Source: Halovibrio variabilis (GTDB lineage: Bacteria > Pseudomonadota > Gammaproteobacteria > Pseudomonadales > Halomonadaceae). From it: 60,239 nt of DNA. A program made the translations under genes and the position numbers. Within the stretch, counting starts at the first letter, position 1, and the number at the start of each line of letters is the position of its first letter. Shown here in pieces: positions 26,922-36,591 of the stretch. A model generated the notes under the pieces. It made no database searches, had not been told where the DNA came from, and worked only from the letters and a program-made list of their open reading frames with translations. Where the stretch lies: contig NZ_BJXV01000005.1 in assembly GCF_007991175.1 (NCBI RefSeq), forward strand, positions 1 through 60,239. Direction: 5' to 3'.

Positions 26922-28319
26922 TTAACCAGCATCAAATTCAAACAACATTAGCGTTTCTAAATGCGCAGTGTGAAGGAACATATCCGCCACGACTACCTGC
27001 TTAACCCGGTACCCCGCATGCACAAGGTGTGCCGCATCACGGGCGAGCGTTGCCGGATCACAGGAAATATAGACCACCTTGGGCACCGGGTGGCGTGCCA
27101 ACGCCTGACAAATTGCTTCGGCGCCACTGCGCGGCGGGTCGAGCACCACGGCATCGCTAGCGCGATGCTCGGTTAATAACGCATTAACGCTGAACGGGTC
27201 GGCTAAATCGGCCTGTTGACCGCTCACCATTAGTTGATTGCGCTGCGCGTTAGTGGCAATACGCCCGACCATGGCGGGGTTGCCCTCTACCGCGTGCACA
27301 TCGGCGCCGACAGCCGCCATCGGCAGGCTGAAATTACCAATGCCGGCAAATAGGTCGAGTAGCTTTTGCCCAGGCTTCACCGCTAGCCATTGGATCACCT
27401 GGGCGACCATTTGCTGGTTAACCGGGGCGTTAACCTGTAAAAAATCGCCCGGTGAAAACGCCAGCGTCAGCGGCGGGTGACCATCGAGTGCCAGCGTCTC
27501 TTCCAGCACCGGGACTGCATCATTCCAGTGCAGCGCCGGCGTTTCACGCCCCAACCAAGTGCCTAACACCACCTGCTGCTGCTCGGCAAAGGCTTGCCAG
27601 CGCGCGGCATCGTGGGGGTGCGCTTTTAGCTGGCGTACCAGCACCACCTGTGTGGTCGCCGTCGCCAGCAGCTCGATATGACCTACCTGGCGCGGCGCGT
27701 CTAACGTTCCCAACAAAGCGCGCAGGGGCGTTAGCAGCTGCTGCAAGGCGTCAACCAGCACCGGGCAGCGTTCAATATCCACCAGCCGGTGGCTGTGCGC
27801 GGCGCGAAAGCCAAGTCGGGTATTGCCCTGGCTATCAACTTTGACCCCCAGCCGCGCACGGCGTCGGTAGCCCTGATCGCTGCTATGAATCGAGCCAATG
27901 TCCGTCAGTGTTATGCCCTGGCGAGAAAACAGCTCGCGCACCACTTCGCGCTTATGGGTAAGCTGGGCGGCAACGTTTAAGTGCTGCAAATCACAGCCGC
28001 CACAGTGGCCAAAGTGCGGGCAAAGGGGCGTAACGCGCTGCTCGGATGTGGTCAACAGCGATTTAATATGCGCTTCGTCAAAGCGTTTGCGGGTGAGATG
28101 GACCGCCACTTCCACCTGTTCACCGGGCAGCGCCTGATCCACAAACACGGTTTTACCATTGGCCGTGTGCGCAACGCCGCGGCCATCGTGAGCCAGGCGC
28201 TCAATCTGAAGCGGCGAGGTGTCCTCACTGGTCGTGTGCGCCTTGCCACTCGGCGAGCGGGCGAGACCAGAATGACCCGACGCAGGCCGCGCTGGCCGCC
28301 GTTTTCCCAACATGGCCAT
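26922..28319 (-). CDS. rlmD: 23S rRNA (uracil-1939-C5)-methyltransferase
   Basis: A 465-residue RNA methyltransferase with an iron-sulfur cluster. A TRAM domain (about 35-90) is followed by the cluster motif CPHFGHCGGCDLQHL. The SAM-binding domain has KLLDLFAGIGNFSLPMA. DPPRSGAEAICQA and the nucleophile segment YISCDPATLARDA complete the signature. The ATG at 28319 follows AGGAG by eight bases, only three bases after the cysM stop, so it is cotranscribed with cysM. The first 30 residues are basic and poorly conserved. Confidence 0.95.
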   Translation of the reverse strand: MAMLGKRRPARPASGHSGLARSPSGKAHTTSEDTSPLQIERLAHDGRGVAHTANGKTVFVDQALPGEQVEVAVHLTRKRFDEAHIKSLLTTSEQRVTPLCPHFGHCGGCDLQHLNVAAQLTHKREVVRELFSRQGITLTDIGSIHSSDQGYRRRARLGVKVDSQGNTRLGFRAAHSHRLVDIERCPVLVDALQQLLTPLRALLGTLDAPRQVGHIELLATATTQVVLVRQLKAHPHDAARWQAFAEQQQVVLGTWLGRETPALHWNDAVPVLEETLALDGHPPLTLAFSPGDFLQVNAPVNQQMVAQVIQWLAVKPGQKLLDLFAGIGNFSLPMAAVGADVHAVEGNPAMVGRIATNAQRNQLMVSGQQADLADPFSVNALLTEHRASDAVVLDPPRSGAEAICQALARHPVPKVVYISCDPATLARDAAHLVHAGYRVKQVVVADMFLHTAHLETLMLFEFDAG

Positions 28320-28322
28320 AGA

Positions 28323-29219
28323 TTAAACTCCTGGGGCAAAGAGGCCAGTGGAGAGATAGCGATCACCACGGTCACAGACAATAAACACAATCACCGCGTT
28401 TTCGGTTTGTTCGGCAATCCGCAGCGCGCCTACCAAGCCGCCGCCCGAGGACACACCCGCCAGGATGCCCTCTTCACGCGCCAAACGCCGCATGTGCTCT
28501 TCGGCTTCTTGCTGGCCAATATCCAGGGTTGTATCCACCCGAGGGGGTTCAAAAATGGCGGGCTGGTACTCTTTTGGCCAGCGGCGGATGCCGGGAATGC
28601 TCGCCTCATCGGCGGGCTGCAAACCGACAATCTGAATAGCCGGGTTTTGCTCTTTCAGATAGCGCGACACGCCCATGATAGTCCCGGTGGTGCCCATGGA
28701 GCTAATGAAGTGGGTTACCTCGCCGCCGGTTTGCTGCCAGACTTCAGGGCCGGTGGTGCGATAGTGCGCTAGCGGGTTGTCCGGATTGGCAAACTGATTA
28801 AGCGGCTTACCCTCCCCCCTGGCAATCATGCCATCGGCGATATCCCGCGCCTGCTCCATGCCGCCGGTTTTGCTCACCGAGATCAATTTGGCGCCGTAGG
28901 CCGCCATGGCCTGCTTACGCTCTTCGGAGGCGTTTTCCGGCATCACCAATACCATTTGGTAGCCTTTAATCGCCGCGGCCATGGCCAGCGCGATGCCCGT
29001 ATTGCCGGACGTAGCTTCAATCAGCGTATCGCCTGGGGTAATGTCACCGCGGGCTTCCGCTTCGCTGAGCATGGAAAGCGCCGGGCGATCTTTGACCGAC
29101 CCGGCGGGGTTATTACCTTCGAGTTTGGCCAGCAGGGTATTGTTGCGCCCTGCGCTGATGCGTTTGAGGCGCACTAGCGGCGTATTGCCAACCATCTCTT
29201 CCAAGGTGGGATATTTCAT
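28323..29219 (-). CDS. cysM: Cysteine synthase B (O-acetylserine sulfhydrylase)
   Basis: A 298-residue PLP enzyme making cysteine from O-acetylserine and sulfide or thiosulfate. The N-terminus YPTLEEMVGNTPLVRLKRI and the PLP lysine in NPAGSVKDRPALSM (K43) are followed by the substrate loop EATSGNTGIALAM and the phosphate-binding MGTTGTIMGVSRYL. Similarity and length favour CysM over CysK. The ATG at 29219 was chosen for the AAGGAG seven bases upstream. It diverges from the hybrid kinase gene. Confidence 0.93.
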   Translation of the reverse strand: MKYPTLEEMVGNTPLVRLKRISAGRNNTLLAKLEGNNPAGSVKDRPALSMLSEAEARGDITPGDTLIEATSGNTGIALAMAAAIKGYQMVLVMPENASEERKQAMAAYGAKLISVSKTGGMEQARDIADGMIARGEGKPLNQFANPDNPLAHYRTTGPEVWQQTGGEVTHFISSMGTTGTIMGVSRYLKEQNPAIQIVGLQPADEASIPGIRRWPKEYQPAIFEPPRVDTTLDIGQQEAEEHMRRLAREEGILAGVSSGGGLVGALRIAEQTENAVIVFIVCDRGDRYLSTGLFAPGV

Positions 29220-29310
29220 CGCACGCTCCTTATCGTAACCGTTATGCTGCATTATATCGGTGTCGCCTTTGGCTTGACAGGTAACCTCATTGAATTAGCG
29301 AGCTTCTTTC

Positions 29311-32022
29311 ATGTCTTTGAACACCCGCCTTCTGTTCGCCCTACTCGGTTTACCGCTACTGGTGTATGCACTGATGGGCATTCTTCTGGTGGTACAAAGC
29401 GATACGCAGGCGCGCGCAGAGCACCAAGAGCGCTTAGAAAGTGCCGGTGAGCTGCTGGCCCCAAGCCTTGCTGACGCCGTCGCCAGGCAAGATTCACAGC
29501 AGCTGGAACAGCTAGCGCGCCAGCTGCTCAACCTTAATGATCTACGCACGGTGGCGCTTTATGACGCGCAGGGCAATCAGCTGCTGTCGCTGGGGCCGTC
29601 CGCAGCCGCGCCCACATCGCCTAGCCCCCCCGTTGACAGCCAACTCGCTATCGACGAAGAGGCGGGGCGGTTGCGCTTAGCGCTAACGCCGTCTGAGGGT
29701 AGCAGATCTACTCCGCTCGGCTGGCTAACGGCCGAAACGGATACCCGCGCGCTCACCCTTGAGCGTTACAAGCTTATGGCGAGCCTAAGCCTGGGTGGCA
29801 TGCTGCTAGGGATGCTGATGTTTTTAGTTGCCTTTGCCATCAGCCGCTATGTTACCCGCCCCATTGAAGAGGCCAACCACGCTCTTTATCGCTTGTCTCG
29901 CGGCGATTATCGGCTGCACCTGGAGCCTTCCCAGGCGACGGAGCTCGACCAGCTTTCTAGCCGTATCAACGTCTTGGCTGAGCACTTTCAACAGGCCCAG
30001 CGGGATATGCAAACGCAAATCGAGCAGGCCACCAGCGAATTGCAAGAGTCGATGGACACCATCGAAGAGCAGAATATCAAGCTCGATTTAGCCCATCGCA
30101 GCGCGCTGCAGGCAAACGCGGTAAAATCTGAATTTCTGGCCAACATGAGCCACGAAATCCGCACCCCGCTCAACGGTATTATCGGCTTTTGCCGACTGCT
30201 CGGCCGCTCGGCGTTGGATACGCGCCAGCAAGAGTGGCTGCAGCACGTCCAGCGCGCCTCCGATAACCTGCTTATGCTGGTTAACGATGTGCTCGACTTT
30301 TCCAAGCTTGAGGCTAACCGCCTGACCCTGGAAGAGGCGGATATCGATATCGTCGCCCTGGTCGATGAAGTGCTGGGCTTGCACGCCCCGGAAGCCCAGC
30401 GCAAGCAGTTGCACTTGGTGGCCATGGTGTATGACGACGTGCCTACTCCACTGTGCGGCGACCCGTTACGTATCCATCAGGTATTAAATAATTTAATTAG
30501 CAATGCGCTCAAATTCACGCATAAAGGCGAAGTGATTGTGCGCGTGATGCTGGATAACCTGGAAGGCCAGCATGTCGTGCTTAATCTCAGCGTTAGTGAC
30601 ACCGGGATTGGCTTAAGCGACGCCCAGCAGCAGGCGCTATTTAGCGCTTTTTGCCAAGCCGAACCCAGCCACTCACGGCAATTTGGCGGCAGCGGCCTGG
30701 GGCTGACCATCTGCCGCCAGTTAATTGAGCGCATGGGGGGCGAAATCAGCGTTGAGAGCGAGCTTGGCAGCGGCTCCACCTTCTCATTTACGCTGCCTAT
30801 GCTGGCCCATAAAGCCATCGAGCGGCCAGCGGAAATTAACCTGTCCAATGCACCTGTTCGCTTGTACGAAAACCACGCGCCGACTCGGTATGTACTAGCG
30901 CATTTTCTGCACCGCTGGGAAGCGCAGCCACTGGCGTTTGACGCCCCTGAACGAGCCCAGTTGCTGATACTGGGATTAGAACCCAACGATTTTAGCCCCG
31001 AGCGTTACCACCACTGGCAAACGGTGATTGACCAAACCGCTTGTCCCGTCTTAATTTTAGCCAATGGCAACAGTTTTGACCTGCCCACGCTGCGCTTACC
31101 GCATGGCGGCGAGACCCTCTATAAACCGTTTTCCCGGGCGCAGTTGGTGGCATCCCTGAAGCAGCAGCTGCTGCCCACGCTTGAGCCGGACAAACCCGTC
31201 GGCTCATTGCCCGCCCTGCAAGTAGCGTCTCAGACACTCAAGCTGCTTATTGTTGACGACAACCAGCCCAACCGTGAGCTGCTCAAAAGCATGCTTGAAC
31301 ACCCTACCCTGGCTATTACCACGGTGGAAAGCGGCCAGCAGGCGCTGGCATTCGCGCATAGCGATAACGCTGACATGGTATTAATGGATATTCGTATGCC
31401 GGGAATGGATGGGATACAAACGACTCAAGCGCTACGCCGACTCAGTACCACCTGGGCACGCTGCCCGATTATTGCCGTTACCGCTCACGTGCTCAGCAGT
31501 GAACGCCAGCAGTGGCTGGCGGCAGGCCTGGACGACGTGCTGATCAAACCGATTGACGAAGCGCAGCTAAATCAATTGCTCAATCGCTTTTTAGGGGTTA
31601 CCCAGCGGCAACGCGTCAGCACTGACCCACCCCCTTCACAAAATACCCATAAGCCGGGCCATAGCCATAAAGCTCCCGCCATGCTACCCGTGGTCGACCT
31701 TGAGATGGGAGCACGCCTGGCAGGCGGAAAAGAGCACTTAGCCCGCGAGCAGCTAAAACGTCTGACTGACAGCCTTGCCGAGAGCGAACAACACATGCGT
31801 GCCGCTTTTGCGCAGCAAAATTTACCCACGCTACTCGACTGGGTACACGGCCTTAACGGCGCCAGCCGTTACTGCGGCGCCCCCGAACTCGCCCTGCTGG
31901 TGGAAACCCTGGAAACCCGCCTGCGCACCGGTGGGTTAAGCCGCGCAGAGGAGCTGCTCGACAATGTATACCGCGCGATGGCACGGTTACGCGCGCATCG
32001 TCCGCAACTGCTTAGGCATTAA
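29311..32022 (+). CDS. Hybrid sensor histidine kinase, BarA/GacS type
   Basis: A 903-residue membrane kinase that probably phosphorylates a UvrY/GacA response regulator to switch on carbon-storage small RNAs. It has TM1 at about 7-28, a periplasmic region, TM2 at about 158-178 and a HAMP at 179-230. HisKA has H281 in FLANMSHEIRTPLNG, then HATPase with DTGIGLSDAQ and GSGLGLTICRQL. A degenerate receiver-like stretch spans 520-640. A true receiver has LLIVDDNQPN and phospho-Asp D693 (VLMDIRMPGMDG). A C-terminal Hpt has H846 in WVHGLNGASRYCG. Order and length match BarA/GacS. No partner regulator is adjacent. Confidence 0.92.
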   Translation: MSLNTRLLFALLGLPLLVYALMGILLVVQSDTQARAEHQERLESAGELLAPSLADAVARQDSQQLEQLARQLLNLNDLRTVALYDAQGNQLLSLGPSAAAPTSPSPPVDSQLAIDEEAGRLRLALTPSEGSRSTPLGWLTAETDTRALTLERYKLMASLSLGGMLLGMLMFLVAFAISRYVTRPIEEANHALYRLSRGDYRLHLEPSQATELDQLSSRINVLAEHFQQAQRDMQTQIEQATSELQESMDTIEEQNIKLDLAHRSALQANAVKSEFLANMSHEIRTPLNGIIGFCRLLGRSALDTRQQEWLQHVQRASDNLLMLVNDVLDFSKLEANRLTLEEADIDIVALVDEVLGLHAPEAQRKQLHLVAMVYDDVPTPLCGDPLRIHQVLNNLISNALKFTHKGEVIVRVMLDNLEGQHVVLNLSVSDTGIGLSDAQQQALFSAFCQAEPSHSRQFGGSGLGLTICRQLIERMGGEISVESELGSGSTFSFTLPMLAHKAIERPAEINLSNAPVRLYENHAPTRYVLAHFLHRWEAQPLAFDAPERAQLLILGLEPNDFSPERYHHWQTVIDQTACPVLILANGNSFDLPTLRLPHGGETLYKPFSRAQLVASLKQQLLPTLEPDKPVGSLPALQVASQTLKLLIVDDNQPNRELLKSMLEHPTLAITTVESGQQALAFAHSDNADMVLMDIRMPGMDGIQTTQALRRLSTTWARCPIIAVTAHVLSSERQQWLAAGLDDVLIKPIDEAQLNQLLNRFLGVTQRQRVSTDPPPSQNTHKPGHSHKAPAMLPVVDLEMGARLAGGKEHLAREQLKRLTDSLAESEQHMRAAFAQQNLPTLLDWVHGLNGASRYCGAPELALLVETLETRLRTGGLSRAEELLDNVYRAMARLRAHRPQLLRH

Positions 32023-32060
32023 GTTAACGGGGCTACCAGCTCGAAAAATGGATGGGAGCG

Positions 32061-32438
32061 CTAGCGTTCCAACACCACAAACGCCACCGCATAGTCGGCT
32101 TCATCGCTCAGGGTAACGTGGCTGGCAGTGACACCCGCCGCCAGCAAGAGCCGTTCGGCTTCGCCGTTAAGCAGCAAGTACGGCTTGCCCAAGGCGTCGT
32201 TGAGTACCTGAATATCACGCCACTGCATACCGTCACGCAGCCCTAGGCCCAACGCCTTAACAAACGCTTCTTTAGCGGCAAATCGCTTGGCCAGAAAAGC
32301 GGCCGGTTGCGACTTACACAGCCAGACGGCATGCTCCTCGGGGCCTAAAATCCGCTGCGCAAAACGCGGGCCGTGGCGCACCACGGCCCGGGTAAAACGC
32401 TCAATACGGGCAATATCCGAGCCAATCCCCACGATCAT
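32061..32438 (-). CDS. acpS: Holo-[acyl-carrier-protein] synthase
   Basis: A 125-residue phosphopantetheinyl transferase that loads coenzyme A's 4'-phosphopantetheine onto acyl carrier protein. It has the two signatures: GIGSDIARIERF at the start, with the metal-binding Asp, and RFAAKEAFVKALGLGL with the Glu/Lys pair. HVTLSDEADYAVAFVVLE closes the fold. The length is standard. It is the last gene of the lepA-to-acpS run, 48 bases after pdxJ and convergent with the kinase gene. Confidence 0.95.
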   Translation of the reverse strand: MIVGIGSDIARIERFTRAVVRHGPRFAQRILGPEEHAVWLCKSQPAAFLAKRFAAKEAFVKALGLGLRDGMQWRDIQVLNDALGKPYLLLNGEAERLLLAAGVTASHVTLSDEADYAVAFVVLER

Positions 32439-32486
32439 CGCCTAACAAGCCCCTGAATAGAAAACCGCTGAATAGAAAACCTCGGG

Positions 32487-33329
32487 TTAATGCCCACAGC
32501 AACCATTATGCACATGCTCAGAATGGTCTTCATGATGGTGGTCGTGCTGATGCTCAAGGTCGTGGGCATCGAGCGCTGCCATCAAGCCGGCTTCCTGACC
32601 TGCGATGATCAAGCGCTTCATCTCCTGAACGGCCTCTTTCAAGCCAACAAACAGCGCCCGCGCAATAATCGCGTGACCAATATTCAGTTCATTGATGCCG
32701 GGCAGCGCGGCTATCGCTTCGACGTTGTGGTAATGCAGGCCGTGGCCAGCGTTAACCACCAGCCCCAGAGAAACAGCGTGAGTCGCGGCGGCGGTTAGGC
32801 GCTGATATTCGCCGTTAGCCGCTTCGCTGCCAGGCCGCGCTTCGGCGTAAGCGCCCGTGTGCAGCTCAATGGTCGGCGCACCAGCACGCTGGGCCGCCTC
32901 AATTTGCGCCACATCAGGGTCAATAAACAGCGACACATCGCACCCCGCTGCGTTCAACCGCTGGCAGGCGCCGGCGATAGCATCAAAGCCGGCGACAACA
33001 TCCAGACCGCCCTCTGTGGTCAATTCTTGGCGCTTTTCCGGCACTAGGCAGACATGCGCAGGGCGCATGTCTTCAGCGAGCGCCAGCATCTCGTCGGTAA
33101 CGGCCATTTCCAGGTTCATGCGCGTGTTCAGCACTTCGGCCAGAATGCGCACATCACGGGCCTGGATATGCCGCCGGTCTTCACGCAAGTGCACCGTAAT
33201 GCCATCGGCGCCCGCCTCTTCAGCCACTAATGCCGCCTGAACGGGGTCCGGGTAGCGCGTACCTCGGGCTTGGCGAAGTGTCGCAATGTGATCAATATTG
33301 ACGCCTAACAGGATCCGAGGGGGGTGCAT
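32487..33329 (-). CDS. pdxJ: Pyridoxine 5'-phosphate synthase with His-rich C-terminal tail
   Basis: A 280-residue TIM-barrel enzyme that condenses 1-deoxyxylulose 5-phosphate with 3-amino-2-oxopropyl phosphate to form pyridoxine phosphate. It has [36 protein letters not shown], the LFIDPD strand, ELHTGAYA and [17 protein letters not shown] sits four bases before the ATG at 33329. Typical PdxJ is about 243-250 residues. Here about 25 extra residues carry ten His and two adjacent Cys (for example [20 protein letters not shown]), resembling metal-storage tails. The extension follows the normal end of the barrel in frame. Confidence 0.94.
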   Translation of the reverse strand: MHPPRILLGVNIDHIATLRQARGTRYPDPVQAALVAEEAGADGITVHLREDRRHIQARDVRILAEVLNTRMNLEMAVTDEMLALAEDMRPAHVCLVPEKRQELTTEGGLDVVAGFDAIAGACQRLNAAGCDVSLFIDPDVAQIEAAQRAGAPTIELHTGAYAEARPGSEAANGEYQRLTAAATHAVSLGLVVNAGHGLHYHNVEAIAALPGINELNIGHAIIARALFVGLKEAVQEMKRLIIAGQEAGLMAALDAHDLEHQHDHHHEDHSEHVHNGCCGH

Positions 33330-33367
33330 AGTGCCTCCAACGCAGCGATAAGATAAGAGCTTGTAGC

Positions 33368-33415
33368 CAGGAAGTTCAAAATCAGGAAGTTCAAAAAACA
33401 GGAAGTTCAAAAATT
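33368..33415. repeat. Threefold tandem repeat before pdxJ
   Basis: Three copies of CAGGAAGTTCAAAA, with 15-17 base spacing, fill the gap between the recO stop and the pdxJ leader. On the transcribed strand each unit reads TTTTGAACTTCCTG and so contains GAACTT, the -35 hexamer of AlgU/sigma-E promoters. The clearest -10-like sequence downstream of the last copy is TCTTA, at an 18-base spacing, which is imperfect. Confidence 0.85.
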
Positions 33416-34109
33416 AGGGGCGATGACGGCGGCGCGCTAAATCGAGCATCAGCTCTCGCGAACGTAAAACAGTCGTGCCCAGATGAGGCGCTAACGCCGC
33501 GCGCATGACGTTTTTAAGCGCATTGGCAAGCCCTTCATGCTGCCAGTCGCCCTGCTCAATATAGCGCAGCGTACGCCCATCAAGGCCGCGATCAGCCGGT
33601 ATAAAGGCCCTAGACGCGGCGTCAAAGCGGTAACGGACCTGGGGGTCTAATCCGCTGCCGTCTGGCGTCGTAAAGCGCGGGGTGGCCTCCAGCGCTTCCA
33701 GCAACGCCCACTCGTAGCGGCGCAGCGCTAGCGCACGCTCTGCGGGAGCCGGCAACGCCTCTAACAACGCGGTATAAAACGCAAATACCTCGGCCGCTGG
33801 TAGTTCTAACGGCAGCAGCCGGGTGGCAATCTCATTGGCGTATAGCCCGCAAAGCAGCCCTTCGCCTGCGAGCAGTGCGGTCTGGCCGCGGGACTCCATC
33901 AGCGTGAGCCGCTTTAGCTCACGGCTGCCCTGCCAAGTCACAAACAGCGGCGTGAACGGCTGCAGGCGCTGGCGGGATTTTGAACCGGGCCGCTGACCAC
34001 CATGGGCCACCGCGCGTACCCTACCGTGATTGAGCGTTAATAGGTCCACCAGCGCACTGGTTTCACGATAGGGCCGACGATGAAGCAGAAATGCCGGCTC
34101 TGGCGCCAT
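33414..34109 (-). CDS. recO: DNA repair protein RecO
   Basis: A 231-residue recombination mediator of the RecFOR pathway, which loads RecA onto SSB-coated DNA. The N-terminal OB-fold region shows AFLLHRRPYRETSALVDLLT and GRVRAVAHGGQRPGSKSRQ. The helical middle has LLCGLYANEIATRLLP. The zinc-site cysteines of some RecO proteins are absent, as in other gammaproteobacteria. I chose the ATG at 34109, six bases after AGGG. A TTG four codons upstream overlaps era and is less likely. It sits eight bases after era. Confidence 0.92.
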   Translation of the reverse strand: MAPEPAFLLHRRPYRETSALVDLLTLNHGRVRAVAHGGQRPGSKSRQRLQPFTPLFVTWQGSRELKRLTLMESRGQTALLAGEGLLCGLYANEIATRLLPLELPAAEVFAFYTALLEALPAPAERALALRRYEWALLEALEATPRFTTPDGSGLDPQVRYRFDAASRAFIPADRGLDGRTLRYIEQGDWQHEGLANALKNVMRAALAPHLGTTVLRSRELMLDLARRRHRP

Positions 34110-34117
34110 TGCCACCC

Positions 34118-35017
34118 TCAATCGAGGTTGTAACCCAAGCTTTTCAGCGCGCGTTCATCATCCGACCAGCCGCGCTTCACTTTGACCCATAAATTGAGCA
34201 TGACTTTGGTACCCAGCACGCGCTCCATATCCAGGCGCGCTTCGCGGCCGATGCTCTTAATTCGGTCGCCATTTTCACCAATCAGAATGACCTTCTGGCC
34301 CTGACGCTCGACCAGAATCAAGGCGCTGATATGGGTGATGCGCTCGGTTTCGCGAAACTCTTCAATTTCCACGGTCATCTGATAAGGCAGCTCATCGCCG
34401 AGTTGGCGCATGACCTTTTCACGCACCATTTCAGCGGCCATAAAGCGCAGGCTTTTATCGGTAACTTGATCTTCAGGGAAGAAGTGAACGCTCTCGGGAA
34501 GATGCGTGGCCACCTCCTCTTCCAAGGTATCGACCTGGGTGCCGTGTTTGGCTGAAATCGGCACGATAGCGGCAAAGTCACGACGCGCTCCCACCTCTGC
34601 CAGCCACGGCAGTAAGTCGCCTTTTTCACCCAGACGGTCAACTTTATTGACGGCTAGAATCACCGGTGCTTTAACGTGTTCCAGGCGCTTCAAAACGGCT
34701 TGATCTTCTTCGGTCCAGCGGGTGCGGTCGATAATAAACACCACGCAATCGACATCGCGTAACGCCTGGGTAGCGGCCTGATTCATAAAGCGGTTAATCG
34801 CCTTATTACGATCCTTGGACATAATATGCATGCCTGGGGTATCGACGTAGATGAACTGCTTCTCCTCAAGCGTTTTGATGCCCATGACCTGATGGCGCGT
34901 GGTTTGCGGCCGCCGTGAGGTAATCGATATTTTTTGCCCCAGAATGCGGTTCATGAGGGTCGATTTGCCCACGTTGGGTCGGCCCACAATGGCAACGAAT
35001 CCGCAGGTTTGGCTCAT
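34118..35017 (-). CDS. era: GTPase Era
   Basis: A 299-residue essential GTPase that binds 16S rRNA during 30S assembly. It has G1 [12 protein letters not shown], a switch-I region with [10 protein letters not shown]3 VDTPGMH, G4 NKVD and G5 SAKHGTQ. The C-terminal KH domain has [19 protein letters not shown] and [26 protein letters not shown] precedes the ATG by seven bases. The start overlaps the rnc stop by four bases, the usual rnc-era coupling. Confidence 0.97.
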   Translation of the reverse strand: MSQTCGFVAIVGRPNVGKSTLMNRILGQKISITSRRPQTTRHQVMGIKTLEEKQFIYVDTPGMHIMSKDRNKAINRFMNQAATQALRDVDCVVFIIDRTRWTEEDQAVLKRLEHVKAPVILAVNKVDRLGEKGDLLPWLAEVGARRDFAAIVPISAKHGTQVDTLEEEVATHLPESVHFFPEDQVTDKSLRFMAAEMVREKVMRQLGDELPYQMTVEIEEFRETERITHISALILVERQGQKVILIGENGDRIKSIGREARLDMERVLGTKVMLNLWVKVKRGWSDDERALKSLGYNLD

Positions 35018-35706
35018 GATTTCTCTCCAGGGCTTTTTTCAAGGTACGACAGCGCTTCTTCTGCCGCTTGCTGTTCAGCATGGCGGCGACTAGGGCCTTT
35101 ACCAGTGGTATGCTCAACCAATAAATCAATATAGCACTCCACGGTAAAGGTCTGGGCATGCGCCTCGCCCTTCACGCAGACAACTTCATAACGCGGCAAC
35201 GCCGCTTGGCGCGACTGGAGAAACTCCTGCAGCCGGGTTTTGGGGTCTTTTTGAGTATCTTGCAAAGAAATATTGCCCAGCCGTTCGGCGTACCAATCCA
35301 GCACGCGGTCGCGTACCACATCCATCCCGGCATCCAAGTAGATAGCACCAATAACGGCTTCAACGGCGTCCGCCAGGATTGATTCACGTCGGTGCCCGCC
35401 GCTTTTCATCTCGCCGGAACCCAGCTTTAAGCATTCGCCAAACTCCATTTCGCGAGCCAGCTCGGCCAAGGTTTGGCCTTTCACCAACCGCGCACGCAAG
35501 CGCGAAAGCTGGCCTTCGCGCGCCTGGGGAAAGCGCTGAAACAGCGCTTCGGCGATCACAAAGTTGACGATAGAGTCACCCAGAAACTCCAGGCGCTCAT
35601 TGTTGCGACCACCGAAGCTGCGGTGGGTCATGGCCAATTCCATTAGCATATCATCGCCAAAGGTATGGCCGATTCGTCGGCAAAAAGCGTTCAAGGAATT
35701 ACTCAC
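35014..35706 (-). CDS. rnc: Ribonuclease III
   Basis: A 230-residue double-strand-specific endoribonuclease for rRNA and mRNA processing. The catalytic signature [16 protein letters not shown] and the second acidic site [16 protein letters not shown] are present, and a dsRNA-binding domain covers about residues 155-225. The start is GTG (GTG AGT AAT TCC) five bases after AGGAG. It follows lepB after 67 bases and couples to era, the conserved lepA-lepB-rnc-era-recO order. Confidence 0.96.
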   Translation of the reverse strand: MSNSLNAFCRRIGHTFGDDMLMELAMTHRSFGGRNNERLEFLGDSIVNFVIAEALFQRFPQAREGQLSRLRARLVKGQTLAELAREMEFGECLKLGSGEMKSGGHRRESILADAVEAVIGAIYLDAGMDVVRDRVLDWYAERLGNISLQDTQKDPKTRLQEFLQSRQAALPRYEVVCVKGEAHAQTFTVECYIDLLVEHTTGKGPSRRHAEQQAAEEALSYLEKSPGEKS

Positions 35707-35773
35707 AGCTCTCCTACGTCATTGACGTTAACTAAAGTGACATAACTGACTAAACACAGCGCAGGCAGGGGTT

Positions 35774-36577
35774 TCATTCAATCCGCCTTACGCTGGTAAA
35801 ACTGGGTAGCCCGCCATTCCAGTGCATCCACACCGCAAAGGCACGGCCGACAATGTTCGCTTCCGGCACAAAGCCCCAGTAGCGGCTATCGTTGGAGTGA
35901 TCGCGGTTATCACCCATCATGAAATAGTGGCCTGCGGGCACTTCGACTTCGCGCATTTGCGGACCAGGGTCGCGCGGATTGTTATAGATAAAGTGCTCAG
36001 CGTCGCCAAGCTGCTCTTCTAACAATAGCTGTTGAGGCGAAGCACCGGGGCCCTCTTCGATCAAATCTTTAGCGACCGGCTCACCGTTGACAAAAAGCTG
36101 TTTGCCTTCGTAACGGATACGGTCGCCAGGCATCCCAATCACACGCTTGATAAAGTTCACCGATGGCTCTTCAGGAAAACGAAACACCATTACATCGCCG
36201 CGCTCGGGGTCATCCACTTCGATAAAGCGTGTATTCACCACCGGCAAGCGCAGGCCATAGGCAAACTTATTGACCAGGATAAAGTCACCCACTTCCAGCG
36301 TCGGCCGCATTGACCCCGAGGGAATCTGAAAGGGCTCAATAACAAAGCTACGCACCACCAGCACTACCAGCAATACCGGGAAAAACGAGCGCGCGTAGTC
36401 GACCGGCCAAGGCTCTTTCAGTAGCTTTTCGCTGGTGGCGGCATCCAGCTCCCCTTGGGCCTTGGATTCCGCTTCTTCGAAGCGCTGGCGGCGCTTGGGC
36501 TTTAAGAGCAGCACATCCAGTAGATAAACAACGCCCGAGAGCGCTACAGCAATAACCAGCAGTAATGAAAAATCCAT
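35774..36577 (-). CDS. lepB: Signal peptidase I
   Basis: A 267-residue inner-membrane serine/lysine protease that cleaves Sec and Tat signal peptides. TM1 is at about 3-21 and TM2 at about 64-80. The nucleophile is S89 in IPSGSMRPTLEVGDF and the general base is K144 in NFIKRVIGMPGDRI. The box MMGDNRDHSNDSRYWGFVP follows. The length is close to the Pseudomonas enzyme. It starts 14 bases after lepA, with AGGAAA about ten bases upstream of the ATG. Confidence 0.96.
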   Translation of the reverse strand: MDFSLLLVIAVALSGVVYLLDVLLLKPKRRQRFEEAESKAQGELDAATSEKLLKEPWPVDYARSFFPVLLVVLVVRSFVIEPFQIPSGSMRPTLEVGDFILVNKFAYGLRLPVVNTRFIEVDDPERGDVMVFRFPEEPSVNFIKRVIGMPGDRIRYEGKQLFVNGEPVAKDLIEEGPGASPQQLLLEEQLGDAEHFIYNNPRDPGPQMREVEVPAGHYFMMGDNRDHSNDSRYWGFVPEANIVGRAFAVWMHWNGGLPSFTSVRRIE

Positions 36578-36591
36578 GGGAGGTGTCTTTC

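Noticed and set aside
33330..33410. In-frame upstream extension of pdxJ from a TTG encoding a repeated FELP peptide.
   Set aside because: The repeat peptide comes from the tandem DNA repeat. PdxJ homology begins at the ATG at 33329, which has an excellent GGAGG.
35716..35735. TTGACGTTAACTAAAG between rnc and lepB resembles the LiuR palindromes.
   Set aside because: It is an imperfect palindrome in a housekeeping operon with no link to branched-chain catabolism; likely chance.
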